Part shown: positions 1 through 8,833 of the stretch, piece by piece | Layout of the letters: each line of letters begins with the position of its first letter | Position numbering within the stretch: the first letter of the stretch is position 1 | DNA from: an uncultured Ignavibacteriota bacterium | GTDB taxonomy: Bacteria; Bacteroidota; Ignavibacteria; UBA10030; UBA8401 | NCBI GenBank assembly: GCA_903884005.1 | Contig: CAISDA010000006.1 | Location: 62,001 to 126,000 of the forward strand | Direction: 5' to 3' | Length of the DNA stretch: 64,000 bases | Program-made: the position numbers and the translations under genes | Notes under the pieces: generated by a model | Databases searched by the model: none | Seen by the model: only the letters and a program-made list of their open reading frames with translations | What the model was told of the DNA's origin: nothing

Positions 1-1562
1 ACATTATCGAGCACGTAGCGCGAGGTGCCGCCGTCTGTCGCGAATGCAATGTTCGCGTATGTATAACTCAGGCGCAGTTCCTCCAGCACGCTCGCATAGC
101 GCACGAGCGGCAGTGTCATGCTGAGATCGGCGCCGCTGGTATTCGCTTCAGAAATATTATTCGCCGCCCATGGGGCCGAGGCGGATGTACGCGCGAAATC
201 GATCAGATCGAAGCCGCGGCGATAAAAGACCGCGGCGGCGATGCCGATAGTCTCGCCGGTCCACGCAGAACCGATCTCGTACGTCCACGCCTGTTCGGGC
301 TTCAAATTGGCGTTGCCGAGCGTGGTCGGATCGCTGTAGAACAATTCGGTGTATGTGGGCACGCGAAACGACTTGCCGACAGACGCGTACAGACGCACGC
401 GATCGGCCGCCTGATAGCCGAGATCGATCCCGGGCGAGAGGTTCCATTGCCAGTCCGAATACCATTGCGCCGAGGCGCCGAATTCGAGTGTCAGGCCGCT
501 GTGGAGGTCGATCTGATGTTCGGCAAACATGCTTGCGCGCTCACGGTTATGAGAACCGAGGCGGGTGCTTTCGATCTCATCTTTCGCGGCATCGGCGCCG
601 AGCGCAGTGAGGCCGGCACCGGATTGAAACGAGGCCTGCGCTTCTCCGCCGTACGAATTGGTGGTATGCGTGTTCTCGTAAAACTGAGGGTCCTCGCGCT
701 TCAGGATAAAATAATCGGTGTTGCGCCGAAAGAACGCATTGACCGCAAGCGGAGAACCGGCGGCGATCGTACCGCCAAGCGCGGCGATGAAAGTTTTCGT
801 ATGCTCCCACTGGTTGGGATACTTGGTGGAATAAAACCCGTTCGCCCCGAATTTTTTTTCGACGAAGTTCACAGAGGCGTTCACTGCGCCGGCGTCCGTT
901 GTGCCGAGGCCGGCAGCAGCGGCGACGGTCGTGATATCGAAGTCGGTGTTCTCCCGATAGCCGTCTGATTTTTTTTGGGAAAACGAAATGCTGTTCGTGA
1001 GCCCCCCCAGGGGAAGGCCGGTCGACACGAGGCCTTCCCACAGACCATGCTCCCCGCCCATCACATCGATGCGGGCGAATTGAGTGTCGTGTTTTTTCGT
1101 GACGATATTGACGGCGCCGTTGAACGCGTTCGGCCCGTACTGCCGTGACCCCGGGCCCTTCAGGATCTCGATGCGTTCGATGTCGGCGTCGGTCAGGGGG
1201 ATGTTGAAATTATGGTGGCCCGTTTGCGCGTCGATCATCTTGATGCCGTTGATCATCACGAGCGTCTGTTCGAACGATCCGCCCCGAATCCCGACATCGG
1301 CCTGCACGCCGAACTGTCCGCGCTGTCGCACGTCGACGCCTGCAACGGTCTGCAGCATTTCTTCAACGCTCCGCGCGGGGGATTGTTCGATGTCGCGCAG
1401 CTCCACGGTTGCAACCGTATGCCGTGCGCCGGCGCTGCCCAGGGGCAGGCGGCTGCCAATGACCACAACGCCGTCGAGCGTGTATTCTTTCGCTGTTTGA
1501 GCGGCGCTCCGCGCACTGCACAACACTGCGAAGGCGACGATGAGTCCGATTATTTTTTGCAT
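1..1562 (-). CDS. TonB-dependent outer membrane receptor, 3' end cut by window edge
   Basis: The frame is open to the window edge, so only the first 520 residues are seen. It starts at the ATG at 1562 (MQKIIGLIVAF) with a signal peptide of about 22 residues ending in A-A-Q. Mature residues YTLDGVVVIGSR look like a TonB box leading into a plug domain: the stretch SVEEMLQTVAGVDVRQRG, then GIRGGSFEQTLVMINGIKM and ERIEILKGPGSRQYGPNAF are classic plug motifs. The region after about residue 160 is rich in alternating beta strands (SFRVPTYTELFY, NLKPEQAWTYEIG), as expected for the 22-strand barrel of BtuB/FhuA-type receptors. The family imports siderophores, vitamin B12 or other ligands with TonB-ExbBD energy. 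The ligand cannot be read from the sequence and no binding-protein or ABC genes lie beside it. Confidence 0.93.
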   Translation of the reverse strand, partial: MQKIIGLIVAFAVLCSARSAAQTAKEYTLDGVVVIGSRLPLGSAGARHTVATVELRDIEQSPARSVEEMLQTVAGVDVRQRGQFGVQADVGIRGGSFEQTLVMINGIKMIDAQTGHHNFNIPLTDADIERIEILKGPGSRQYGPNAFNGAVNIVTKKHDTQFARIDVMGGEHGLWEGLVSTGLPLGGLTNSISFSQKKSDGYRENTDFDITTVAAAAGLGTTDAGAVNASVNFVEKKFGANGFYSTKYPNQWEHTKTFIAALGGTIAAGSPLAVNAFFRRNTDYFILKREDPQFYENTHTTNSYGGEAQASFQSGAGLTALGADAAKDEIESTRLGSHNRERASMFAEHQIDLHSGLTLEFGASAQWYSDWQWNLSPGIDLGYQAADRVRLYASVGKSFRVPTYTELFYSDPTTLGNANLKPEQAWTYEIGSAWTGETIGIAAAVFYRRGFDLIDFARTSASAPWAANNISEANTSGADLSMTLPLVRYASVLEELRLSYTYANIAFATDGGTSRYVLDN

Positions 1563-1636
1563 GAATGATAACACTCTACAGAACGACAGCACTGCTCCTC
1601 CATACGACATCTGTTATTACCTTCACCCCACGCACA

Positions 1637-2467
1637 TCACACAAGCCTGATGCCGTTTTCTTCGAGCGTGATCAGTCGGTCCTTATATAACGATCCGACG
1701 GCCTTCTTGTATGTTTTTTTGCTCATGCCGAATATTTCGTAGATGACGTCCGGCGTACTCTTATCCGTCACATTGATGAAGCCGCCGCGCGCGCGCAGGA
1801 TCTCGACAATTGTCGTTGTGACGTCCGCCACATTCGAATACCCCTGCTTCTGCAGACTCAGGTCGATTTTTCCGTCTTCGCGAAGCTTTCTAATATAGCC
1901 TTTGACATGATCTCCCTGCCTCAGCTCCTGGAAGACCTCGTTATTGTACAGGACTCCCCACCGGGCGCCGTCGATGATCGCGTTATATCCAAGATCGGTA
2001 TGACTCACGAGCAGCAGGTCCACTTCCTGACCCCGCACGAACTCGACGTCAGGGTTATTGAGGAACCTATCGAGGCGCGCCGAGCCGCACATCCGGTTCG
2101 TCTGTTCGTCCACGTAGACGCAGACGACGTACGATTTTCCGGCCTCCATTTTTATTTTTTGTTCCCGGAAGGGCACAAGCAGATGCTTGGAGAGTCCCCA
2201 GTCGAGAAAGGCCCCGACATCGTTCACGGAATGGACCTTCAGCAGTGCAAAGTCTCCCGCCTTGGCATAGGGTTTCTCTGTGGTTGCAACGAGACGATCC
2301 TCCGAGTCGCCGTAGACGAACACCTCGATCTCATCGCCCACGGCGAAGTGATCCGGAACATATTTTTTCGGCAGCAATATTTCGCCCGATTCGCCGCCGT
2401 CGAGATAGACGCCGAACTCCACTGCGCGAACCATTGCGAGCGTATTGAATTTTCCTATGTCTGCCAT
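1637..2467 (-). CDS. cvfB: S1-domain RNA-binding protein, CvfB/YitL family
   Basis: About 276 residues from the preferred start MADIGKFNTL. An ATG 54 bases upstream (2521) would add an unconserved tail. The protein has an N-terminal OB/S1-like half (residues 10-70), a central S1-like domain (DFALLKVHSVNDVGAFLDWG), and a C-terminal winged helix (KSTPDVIYEIFGMSKKTYKK, then AVGSLYKDRLI). This order matches CvfB of Staphylococcus aureus and YitL of Bacillus, a conserved RNA-binding protein that affects virulence-factor expression there. The role in this organism is inferred only as post-transcriptional regulation. It lies alone between the TonB receptor and the secreted phospholipase-D protein. 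Confidence 0.88.
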   Translation of the reverse strand: MADIGKFNTLAMVRAVEFGVYLDGGESGEILLPKKYVPDHFAVGDEIEVFVYGDSEDRLVATTEKPYAKAGDFALLKVHSVNDVGAFLDWGLSKHLLVPFREQKIKMEAGKSYVVCVYVDEQTNRMCGSARLDRFLNNPDVEFVRGQEVDLLLVSHTDLGYNAIIDGARWGVLYNNEVFQELRQGDHVKGYIRKLREDGKIDLSLQKQGYSNVADVTTTIVEILRARGGFINVTDKSTPDVIYEIFGMSKKTYKKAVGSLYKDRLITLEENGIRLV

Positions 2468-2545
2468 ATATATATTTTTCGAAAGGTTATGTGACTCAGT
2501 GCGCACCTCAACCATTACCATTAGTAGCGCAGCAGAGGCTCCAAT

Positions 2546-5500
2546 TTATTTTTGCAAGATCATTTTTTTTGTTGCAATAAAATCACCGGATCGCATTTGA
2601 TAGAAATACACTCCGCTGGCAAGACTGGTTCCCTTCCATTCTATTGTATACTTTCCCGCGGCAAGATTGTCGTTTACTAATGTTGCTATCTCTCTCCCGA
2701 GTAGATCATACACTTTTACAGTGCTCAATCCAGAGTGCTTTACAGAGAATGATATTTTCGTCGTCGGATTAAATGGATTAGGGAAATTTTGACTCAGGGA
2801 AAAATCTGTTGGAAGAATTCCTTCCATTTTCTCTACATTTAAAATTGCACCGGTGCCGCCGCTTTCTTTATATCGTTTTGCAAACTCCTGAACGTACTGG
2901 CGGGCAATGGTGCCTGAATGGATAATGAGCGTGTTTTCATCATTATCGTTCTCTGCATTGCTCGACCAGTTATGGCTTCCAGTAATCACCATCGGATCGC
3001 TGTCATCATTGAAGGGATCGATCACCGCATATTTGTGGTGGAAAATACCTTTGACCACGGTATGACTCGCCGCAAATGCATCGACTCCGGCGGTGGTTAA
3101 CGTTGTAAGGACGCTTCCGGACACGTCATTAATAAGACCGCGTACATTTTTCCCTGCATTTTTTTTTGCGATCAGGGCTTGTGCAATGTCGGTACGCGTG
3201 AACGACATCACGCCGAAGAAAATGTCTTTATCTGCAGTACCAAGCGTTCGAATGATATTGGAGGTGATATGGTCTGAAGGACTGAAGTAACTTTCGACCT
3301 TTTTACCGGCGATCCATGTCACATGCGGCGTGTTATCCGACTTGTAAGGGCCAAAACGTGCTGCAGCAGGATTTTTTGTTTCTGTTGAACTGCCGAACAT
3401 TTCTTCGAATTCCACCGTATAAATGCGTGCAAGCGATTGATCCTGAATGAACACGGCATTCTGAGCATCCTGCAATGTCCCGTCATTCGTGACATTCCAT
3501 GAACCCATGATCACCCAATCATCAGTTGCCTTCGTGGTATCTCTTCCATCGAACACAAAGAACTTATTATGCATGATCCCGCCGTCGATGCCGGGGACGC
3601 TCCGTTTCATCACATCGATACCATCTGCCTCTAAGCGGCTCATTGGAGAGGAAGACTTGTTGTCGAAAACCACCCGGATCTTCACGCCGCGGTGGTGTGC
3701 GACAATGAGAGAATCTGTGATTCGATTTGACACCCAAGGAGGGCCGCCGCCAAAATCATCGTACGAATAGACAGCCATATCGATGGACTTTGTTGCGTTC
3801 GAGATCCGTTCCAGCAGTTTGCCGAGCAGATCTGCGTTTCCATTCGCAAACGGCGTGATCCCATACGACGCATCGACTGAATAGTTGAAATAGACACTCA
3901 TTTGACCGGAACTTGCCGAGGAGGTCGTCACTTGCGACGTAATAAAGGAAGCCGCTGTGCCTAACGAATCTGCAGAGAAGACCTGATAGTAATAAATTCG
4001 GCCCGACTTTAATTTCGACACGGTGCAGGTATGATTCGTCGTCTGTGCATTGCTGACAATCGAATCGCCTAAGTTTATCGTTGAGCCATAATAAACGACG
4101 GAATTTCCGTTAAAGAATGTCGACCAATTGACGGTAAAACTTGAATCGGATAACGCAACGATATTCGGCATGGACGTAATTTGCGGTCCGGGATACACAA
4201 GTAAATCTGCTGTCGTTCGTGGAATAAGCTGATACGTTGTATGCTGGGATATAACTCCAACGATATCCATCAATCCGCCTGGGATATTTGCACCGACAAG
4301 AGCCGAGTTAAACGGAATAAAGAGCGGCAGCTGGGTAACTCCATCCGTGATCGTATAGGTGGTCCCGGCCGTACCGCCGGAGAACATACCAGAAGATGTA
4401 AACCGCACACCGTATATTTTTACGAGCTGAGACTCGTACGATTCAGATGCCTGCGCAAGTGTAATGATCTTTGGTGCCGGCATGGGAACTCCCCGGACAA
4501 GAAGACGCACAGAATCGACCGGCGACAATTCCAGGAGACTGCTATATTGTTTCAGAACACCTTTTACCTCAACTGAATCACCAAGATGGAGCGTATCTGC
4601 TTTCGGATCATAGACAGCAATGCCTCCGGTGAGATCCTGAAGGAAGATTGTTTTTGCATTTGTACTCGATGGCTGACCGAACGTTACAACACCGCGCACT
4701 TTTACCATATCGCCGTCCGGATGGGAACGGGCGATATTGATATCCAGCCAGGTTTGAGATGAGGGCGGGTCAATGACATTAATATCTGCAAGAGATCGAG
4801 GAAGCAGCCGGTACGTACCGTTTCGTTCATTGACGATTCCGATGAGATTGACTGAATCAACCGGAATCGTTGAACCAACGATGTTCGATCCCTTGCTGAC
4901 ATAGACTGTCATCGGACCAAATGCATCACCAGCCGTATAGACACTATCGATGCCTGTGGCAAACTGTCCGACAGCGGCGAATTTCACTTTATTTACACGA
5001 ACTAATTGTGATTCGACCGATTCATTCAGAAATGTTGAGTTTAATTGTTTCAATGGAGGGAGTGGGTTATTGGGACTAATTTTAATGGAATCCGTCACAG
5101 GATCAACCTCTAATAAACCGTTATAGTCTTTCAACGTACCGCCTATTTCCCAGATATCTCCCGCCTTTGCCGTCAGGTTATAACTGAAGATTGCAAGCCC
5201 TCCGGTGCTATCCTGCATAAATCCCGGAGGTCCGGTGAATTCAGTATTCCCAGTCGTGAAAATGCCCCGCACACGCATGGATAGCCCTGCCCCGATGGCG
5301 CGCGCTTGTGCAACGGTGAGGATGCCGACACTGAACGGCATAACGCGTGTCGGCATGAGATTTCCTGTTGGATCTTTAATATTTTGAATTGTGAGAGTAT
5401 ACGTATCGTTCGACATAAGCGAAGTCGTCAGGACGACTCTTCCAAGGTTGGCAAGGTCTCGGATTGCCTGTAATACATTAATAGATTTTGAAACAAGATA

Positions 5501-6280
5501 GTTTCTCGACGTTGACGCTGCAACCGAATCTAGCGGTTCGCTGAAAACAATTTCAATTTGTGAAGTCGATAGCGATTTCATCGAGACAATCCAGGGGGGA
5601 ACAATATCGCCTGTGGTTGTTTTCGGTTCAGTGGGACTGGCTGAGTTTTGTGGTTGAGGCGTGCGGATAATGAAATCAGTGGAATTATTATTGGAATCGT
5701 ATCCATTTCCTGCGAATTCCTCTGTGCCGCCGACTCCCATCGTTGTTACCGTTGAGGAAGCTGATGCTTTGCGCTCAACACTCGTGGTATTTGATGGTGC
5801 AGGTGCTGAACCTGTTCCTTCAAATAGCGTACCTCCGCCATAACCAACAAAATCGACCAAGTTGGGGTCCGTGAGAGACGTAATGGGAACAGATGCCCTC
5901 GCTAATAAAATTTTCCCTGCCGATCCGCCAAGCGAGAGTCCGCCTGTCGCATCCGGTGTGGGCAAATTTTGGGAGCCGCCTGCACCTGATGCTTCCTGAA
6001 TCAGGTAGTACCCTTTCGGCGTAATTGCTCCGCTTAAGATTGTTCCCACAGCAGATGGAAAAGCAGTAGCCGATGAAGACATATAATGGACAGACCATCC
6101 GTCAAGTGATACAACCGCATCGGTCGGATTATAAAGTTCAATAAAATCATTTTTCAATGTAGTGCCGGTATTACCGCCGCCGCCATATACTTCACTAATC
6201 ACAACATGGTTTGCCGGTTGTGCATTCATCAGCAGAACGCCAAATACAAAAAATATCGTGATCCTAAAAAATTGCTTCAT
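2546..6280 (-). CDS. Secreted lamin-tail / OB-fold / phospholipase-D-type protein with type IX sorting domain
   Basis: 1244 residues. Order: signal peptide (1-20); lamin-tail domain (about 22-150, VVISEVYGGGGNTG and NDFIELYNPTDAVVSLDGW); a bacterial Ig-like segment (about 225-315); two OB-like repeats of the DUF5689/YhcR type (about 320-500 and 515-700, both with a FLQDxTGGIAVY-like strand); a fibronectin III-like domain (about 705-790); and two phospholipase-D repeats. The catalytic HxK motifs are HNK at residues 904-906 with GSWN downstream and HHK at 1081-1083 with GSHNWSSNA downstream. The end (NFPNPFNP near 1165, then GREIATLVN and SGVYFYQMRSG) is the type IX secretion sorting domain. 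Likely a cell-surface or released nuclease or phosphodiesterase; lamin-tail domains often accompany secreted nucleases. The substrate is unproven. The gene is visibly more AT-rich than its neighbours. Confidence 0.9.
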   Translation of the reverse strand: MKQFFRITIFFVFGVLLMNAQPANHVVISEVYGGGGNTGTTLKNDFIELYNPTDAVVSLDGWSVHYMSSSATAFPSAVGTILSGAITPKGYYLIQEASGAGGSQNLPTPDATGGLSLGGSAGKILLARASVPITSLTDPNLVDFVGYGGGTLFEGTGSAPAPSNTTSVERKASASSTVTTMGVGGTEEFAGNGYDSNNNSTDFIIRTPQPQNSASPTEPKTTTGDIVPPWIVSMKSLSTSQIEIVFSEPLDSVAASTSRNYLVSKSINVLQAIRDLANLGRVVLTTSLMSNDTYTLTIQNIKDPTGNLMPTRVMPFSVGILTVAQARAIGAGLSMRVRGIFTTGNTEFTGPPGFMQDSTGGLAIFSYNLTAKAGDIWEIGGTLKDYNGLLEVDPVTDSIKISPNNPLPPLKQLNSTFLNESVESQLVRVNKVKFAAVGQFATGIDSVYTAGDAFGPMTVYVSKGSNIVGSTIPVDSVNLIGIVNERNGTYRLLPRSLADINVIDPPSSQTWLDINIARSHPDGDMVKVRGVVTFGQPSSTNAKTIFLQDLTGGIAVYDPKADTLHLGDSVEVKGVLKQYSSLLELSPVDSVRLLVRGVPMPAPKIITLAQASESYESQLVKIYGVRFTSSGMFSGGTAGTTYTITDGVTQLPLFIPFNSALVGANIPGGLMDIVGVISQHTTYQLIPRTTADLLVYPGPQITSMPNIVALSDSSFTVNWSTFFNGNSVVYYGSTINLGDSIVSNAQTTNHTCTVSKLKSGRIYYYQVFSADSLGTAASFITSQVTTSSASSGQMSVYFNYSVDASYGITPFANGNADLLGKLLERISNATKSIDMAVYSYDDFGGGPPWVSNRITDSLIVAHHRGVKIRVVFDNKSSSPMSRLEADGIDVMKRSVPGIDGGIMHNKFFVFDGRDTTKATDDWVIMGSWNVTNDGTLQDAQNAVFIQDQSLARIYTVEFEEMFGSSTETKNPAAARFGPYKSDNTPHVTWIAGKKVESYFSPSDHITSNIIRTLGTADKDIFFGVMSFTRTDIAQALIAKKNAGKNVRGLINDVSGSVLTTLTTAGVDAFAASHTVVKGIFHHKYAVIDPFNDDSDPMVITGSHNWSSNAENDNDENTLIIHSGTIARQYVQEFAKRYKESGGTGAILNVEKMEGILPTDFSLSQNFPNPFNPTTKISFSVKHSGLSTVKVYDLLGREIATLVNDNLAAGKYTIEWKGTSLASGVYFYQMRSGDFIATKKMILQK

Positions 6281-6604
6281 TGCTTACATCCTTCAATTAG
6301 TTTGATCTATGAGTTTGCTCTAAAAAAGGTAGTGTGTCGGTGTAAAAAATCTTGAGTTCGAAGGAAAATTGAAAATTGTCTGGTTGCATTAATTTTGTTA
6401 CAGCACCGGAATCGATAGACGATAGAGAAATTATTTACGAACATCAATTTTAATTTGTTCACCAAAGTCGCAGTTAGTTTGCGCACGTTCAATGAAGTTC
6501 CATTTGTATGGATTGACAATTTCTTAGCACGGTCTTTTTAGACCGGACTTAATTTTTATTTATCTTTGAATGTACGGAATTATTTATCCACATACCTGCA
6601 CGAT
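6281..6604. other. Non-coding AT-rich gap
   Basis: Between moaD and the start of the phospholipase-D-type gene, which both read leftward. I see no convincing gene. A 70-codon frame at 6307-6519 lacks a ribosome site and any recognisable motif. A short perfect hairpin (CGGTCT, TTTT loop, AGACCG) lies at 6530-6545. It is not followed by a U-run on either strand, so it is at best a weak terminator for moaD. The promoter of the large secreted protein is presumably here, but I cannot place it. Confidence 0.5.
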
Positions 6605-6847
6605 TCACCCCCCGCTGACCGGAGGCAGTACGGCAATTTCGTCGCCGTCGGCGATGCGGTGCCCGGCGTCGACAAATGTTCCGTTCACCGCGAATCGGAC
6701 GAATGGCAGCAGGGGTTCCAACTGCGGCGAGTCCTGCTCGAGCAGGTGCGAAAATTCGCCGATCGAGAGCGGCCGTGTGAACTCGTACGTGCGCGACGCG
6801 GCATGAGCGGCATCTTTTGCGCCTGCAAAAAAAAGAACGGTTACCAT
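6605..6847 (-). CDS. moaD: MoaD/ThiS-family sulfur carrier, molybdopterin synthase small subunit
   Basis: 80 residues starting MVTVLFFAGAKD and ending in the diagnostic Gly-Gly (PPVSGG), the C-terminus that is thiocarboxylated. The beta-grasp fold is supported by the spacing of FAGAKDAA, FVRFAVNGTFVDAGHRIADG and DEIAVLPPVSGG, close to MoaD. A good ribosome site (GAGGGG) precedes the ATG at 6847. MoaD with MoaE inserts the dithiolene sulfurs of molybdenum cofactor. No other moa gene is in the window, but a Moco-dependent enzyme (MsrP) is encoded at 46.6-47.6 kb. A different sulfur carrier (ThiS-like) is possible but less likely. Confidence 0.85.
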   Translation of the reverse strand: MVTVLFFAGAKDAAHAASRTYEFTRPLSIGEFSHLLEQDSPQLEPLLPFVRFAVNGTFVDAGHRIADGDEIAVLPPVSGG

Positions 6848-7000
6848 ATCTCTGTCCCCTCGCGTCTCGGCGGCACGGTTGTTGGAAGACGGAATGCAAA
6901 TTGAGTTCCCTTCCCAAGGCTGCTCGCCGCCGAAAGGGTGTACGCTGCTGAGCTCAGTATATAGAGGTTGGTGCGGAAGGTCATGAGAGATCACCCGAGG

Positions 7001-7696
7001 TCATTCCGGTGCATTCAGGCGATACCCCACGCCCTTGATGGTATCGATATACGAGGAGCACTCGCCGAGTTTCTCCCTGATCTTTCGTATGTGGACGTCG
7101 ATCGTTCTATCCACAACGAACACCTCGGCGCCCCAGATGGAGTTCAGGAGCGATTCGCGTGTGACCACTTTGCCGGCGTGACGAATGAGATAGGCGAGCA
7201 CTTCAAATTCCTTTTTCGGAAAAAAGACATCGGTCCCCGCCACTGTCACGCGGTGGTGCGCACGGTTGATAAGGATCTTTCCATGCGACAACAGTATTTC
7301 CTCCGGCGCGGCATCGGGCGCCTTACCGGATTTTTTCCTGAGCGCGGATTTGATGCGCGCGATGAGTTTCGGAATGCTGATCGGTTTCGTGACATAATCG
7401 TCGGCTCCGAGTTCCAGCCCGATCACTTCATCCAATTCGGAAATGCGGGCGGTCAGGAAAATCACGGGGATCGATGAGGTTGCCTGGTCCGCTTTGAGGG
7501 CGCGGACAACATCGTGGCCGTTCATTTCGGGCATCATCACATCGAGCAGTATGAGATCCGGATGATGTTTTGCCTGCAGGAGTGCTTCGCTGCCGTTGGC
7601 GGCAGTGAGTATGGCGAAGCCTTCCTTTTCAAGGTTGTATTTCAAAAAGTCGATGATATCGCGTTCATCGTCGGCCAGCAGCAGCGTTTGTTTCAT
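7001..7696 (-). CDS. OmpR/PhoB-family response regulator, orphan
   Basis: 231 residues from MKQTLLLADDERD. The receiver domain (1-120) has the acidic pair DDE, the phosphoacceptor Asp in LILLDVMMPEMNG, the switch Thr (VIFLTA) and the Lys in YVTKP. The C-terminal winged helix (about 135-230) carries FFPKKEFEVLAYLIRHAGKV, TIDVHIRKIREKLG and TIKGVGYRLN, typical of PhoB/PhoP-type DNA-binding domains. Upstream in-frame codons would add 18 unconserved residues. No histidine kinase gene adjoins it, so the partner lies elsewhere. The target genes cannot be inferred. Confidence 0.93.
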   Translation of the reverse strand: MKQTLLLADDERDIIDFLKYNLEKEGFAILTAANGSEALLQAKHHPDLILLDVMMPEMNGHDVVRALKADQATSSIPVIFLTARISELDEVIGLELGADDYVTKPISIPKLIARIKSALRKKSGKAPDAAPEEILLSHGKILINRAHHRVTVAGTDVFFPKKEFEVLAYLIRHAGKVVTRESLLNSIWGAEVFVVDRTIDVHIRKIREKLGECSSYIDTIKGVGYRLNAPE

Positions 7697-7764
7697 AGAG
7701 GGATGCTTCTCGTATGCGTAACGAGGCGAAAAATTTCGCCGATCAGTCAATCTGTGAACTCGAC

Positions 7765-7789
7765 GGGACGAGATGCCGTCTCGCCCTAC
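7765..7789. repeat. Dispersed palindrome, copy A
   Basis: Arms GACGAGATG and GTCTCGCCC around a CC centre, followed by TAC. One of five sites of the GGGCGAGAT..ATCTCGCCC family in this window. It sits just upstream of the response regulator, head-to-tail with copy B 20 bases away. Confidence 0.7.
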
Positions 7790-7808
7790 AGCGCATAAGT
7801 ATGCTCAA

Positions 7809-7834
7809 GGCGACGAGATGCCATCTCGCCCTAC
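7809..7834. repeat. Dispersed palindrome, copy B, overlapping the end of the DUF84 gene
   Basis: Reads GGCGACGAGATGCC then ATCTCGCCCTAC. The CTA at 7831-7833 is the complement of the TAG stop of the DUF84 NTPase gene, so that stop codon is supplied by the repeat. Copies A and B form a tandem pair. Confidence 0.75.
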
Positions 7835-8394
7835 GGTGCGAGCTGCCGATCGTACATTGGCAGATTGAAAAACGGCATCAATGCCGCGAATGTCGCGAGC
7901 TCAAACGAATCCTCGCGCGTCACGAGGTCGTTGGTGAGCACACCCCACGTTCCCTGCTTGCTGCGAACATCGTGCTGTTCGGCGAATCCGTCCACGACCA
8001 CGCCGAGGTCCGCCCCCTTCTCCATCACTGCGCGGGCAAGGGCCGAGGGGATCTCGATGCTGCCCGAGCTGCCGAAGGCATGCCGGGTTCCGTTAAAGAC
8101 GCAGCTCCAGCTTTGGAGGAACACCTTTTCGTCCACACAATAGAGTCCGCCCTCGACACCGACGCACAGATCACACGCACCGCCGAGCCGTGTGAAGAGT
8201 GTCCGCGCGCGTGAGAGCGCTCCGAGGGTCAGTGCTTCGATGGACGCAGGAGTATCGGCCACACCGCTGTCGACGGTGTGCGTGGTGAACACGATATCGA
8301 GTCCGGAACCGGGCAGCATGAGAGCCGCTTTTTTAAAGGCCCGCTGCACGCCTGCCACTTTCGGCGCCCGTGTGCTTGCGATTGCGATGATCAT
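7831..8394 (-). CDS. yjjX: Non-canonical purine NTP phosphatase, YjjX/DUF84 family
   Basis: 187 residues from MIIAIASTRAPKVAGVQRAF. The N-terminal phosphate-binding strand (ASTRAPKVAGV), the SGVADTPAS segment, VGVEGGLY in the centre and the SSGSIEIP stretch match the YjjX inosine/xanthosine triphosphatase family. This family hydrolyses ITP and XTP to keep damaged purines out of nucleic acids. The ATG overlaps the stop of cdd by 4 bases (ATGA), so the two are translationally coupled. The pairing with cytidine deaminase gives a small nucleotide-salvage and cleansing unit. The last codons run into a dispersed palindrome, which provides the stop. Confidence 0.82.
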   Translation of the reverse strand: MIIAIASTRAPKVAGVQRAFKKAALMLPGSGLDIVFTTHTVDSGVADTPASIEALTLGALSRARTLFTRLGGACDLCVGVEGGLYCVDEKVFLQSWSCVFNGTRHAFGSSGSIEIPSALARAVMEKGADLGVVVDGFAEQHDVRSKQGTWGVLTNDLVTREDSFELATFAALMPFFNLPMYDRQLAP

Positions 8395-8816
8395 GTGTTG
8401 TGGTTTCCCGCAAGTTTCTTGAGAGCAGGCGGAGTCGGAAACAATTTCGAGAGTTTGACCGATTGAAATTTGCCGTCGGGAGTGGTCAAGAGAATCTCGG
8501 CCGAGCCGTTGGTGAACTCGGCCAGAACCTGCCGGCAGGCGCCGCACGGCGTGATAAACACATCGTCATCGGAAGCGACAGCGACGGCGATAATGTTCCG
8601 CTTCCCGTGCATCGCCGCCTGAAACACCGCATTGCGTTCGGCGCAGATCGTGAGACCGTACGATGCATTTTCGACATTGCAACCTTCGAACACGGATCCG
8701 TCGTCGGTCATTAACGCCGCGCCGACACGGAAGTTAGAGTAGGGAGCGTAGGCGTTTTCTTTTGCCGCGGCTGCGCGCCGCACCAGTTCGAGGCGTATTT
8801 TTTTCGTGATTTTCAT
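8391..8816 (-). CDS. cdd: Cytidine deaminase
   Basis: 141 residues, the length of the homotetrameric type. It has the zinc site CAE (TICAERNAVFQA) and PCGACRQVL, with the substrate motif FRVGAAL and GCNVENASYG. It converts cytidine and deoxycytidine to uridine and deoxyuridine in pyrimidine salvage. It lies 17 bases downstream of the SGNH hydrolase gene and overlaps the DUF84 gene by 4 bases, so the four minus-strand genes from the MFS transporter to DUF84 look like one operon. Confidence 0.96.
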   Translation of the reverse strand: MKITKKIRLELVRRAAAAKENAYAPYSNFRVGAALMTDDGSVFEGCNVENASYGLTICAERNAVFQAAMHGKRNIIAVAVASDDDVFITPCGACRQVLAEFTNGSAEILLTTPDGKFQSVKLSKLFPTPPALKKLAGNHNT

Positions 8817-8833
8817 TCAAGAGGATCCGATGT

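Noticed and set aside
447-968. Plus-strand frame opposite the TonB receptor
   Set aside because: Antisense shadow of a clear receptor gene; no motif and no ribosome site.
6307-6519. Open frame of 70 codons on the minus strand
   Set aside because: No ribosome site, AT-rich, no recognisable motif, and it lies in the gap before the large secreted protein gene.
6530-6545. Hairpin CGGTCT-TTTT-AGACCG
   Set aside because: Perfect stem but no U-run on either side, so not called as a terminator.
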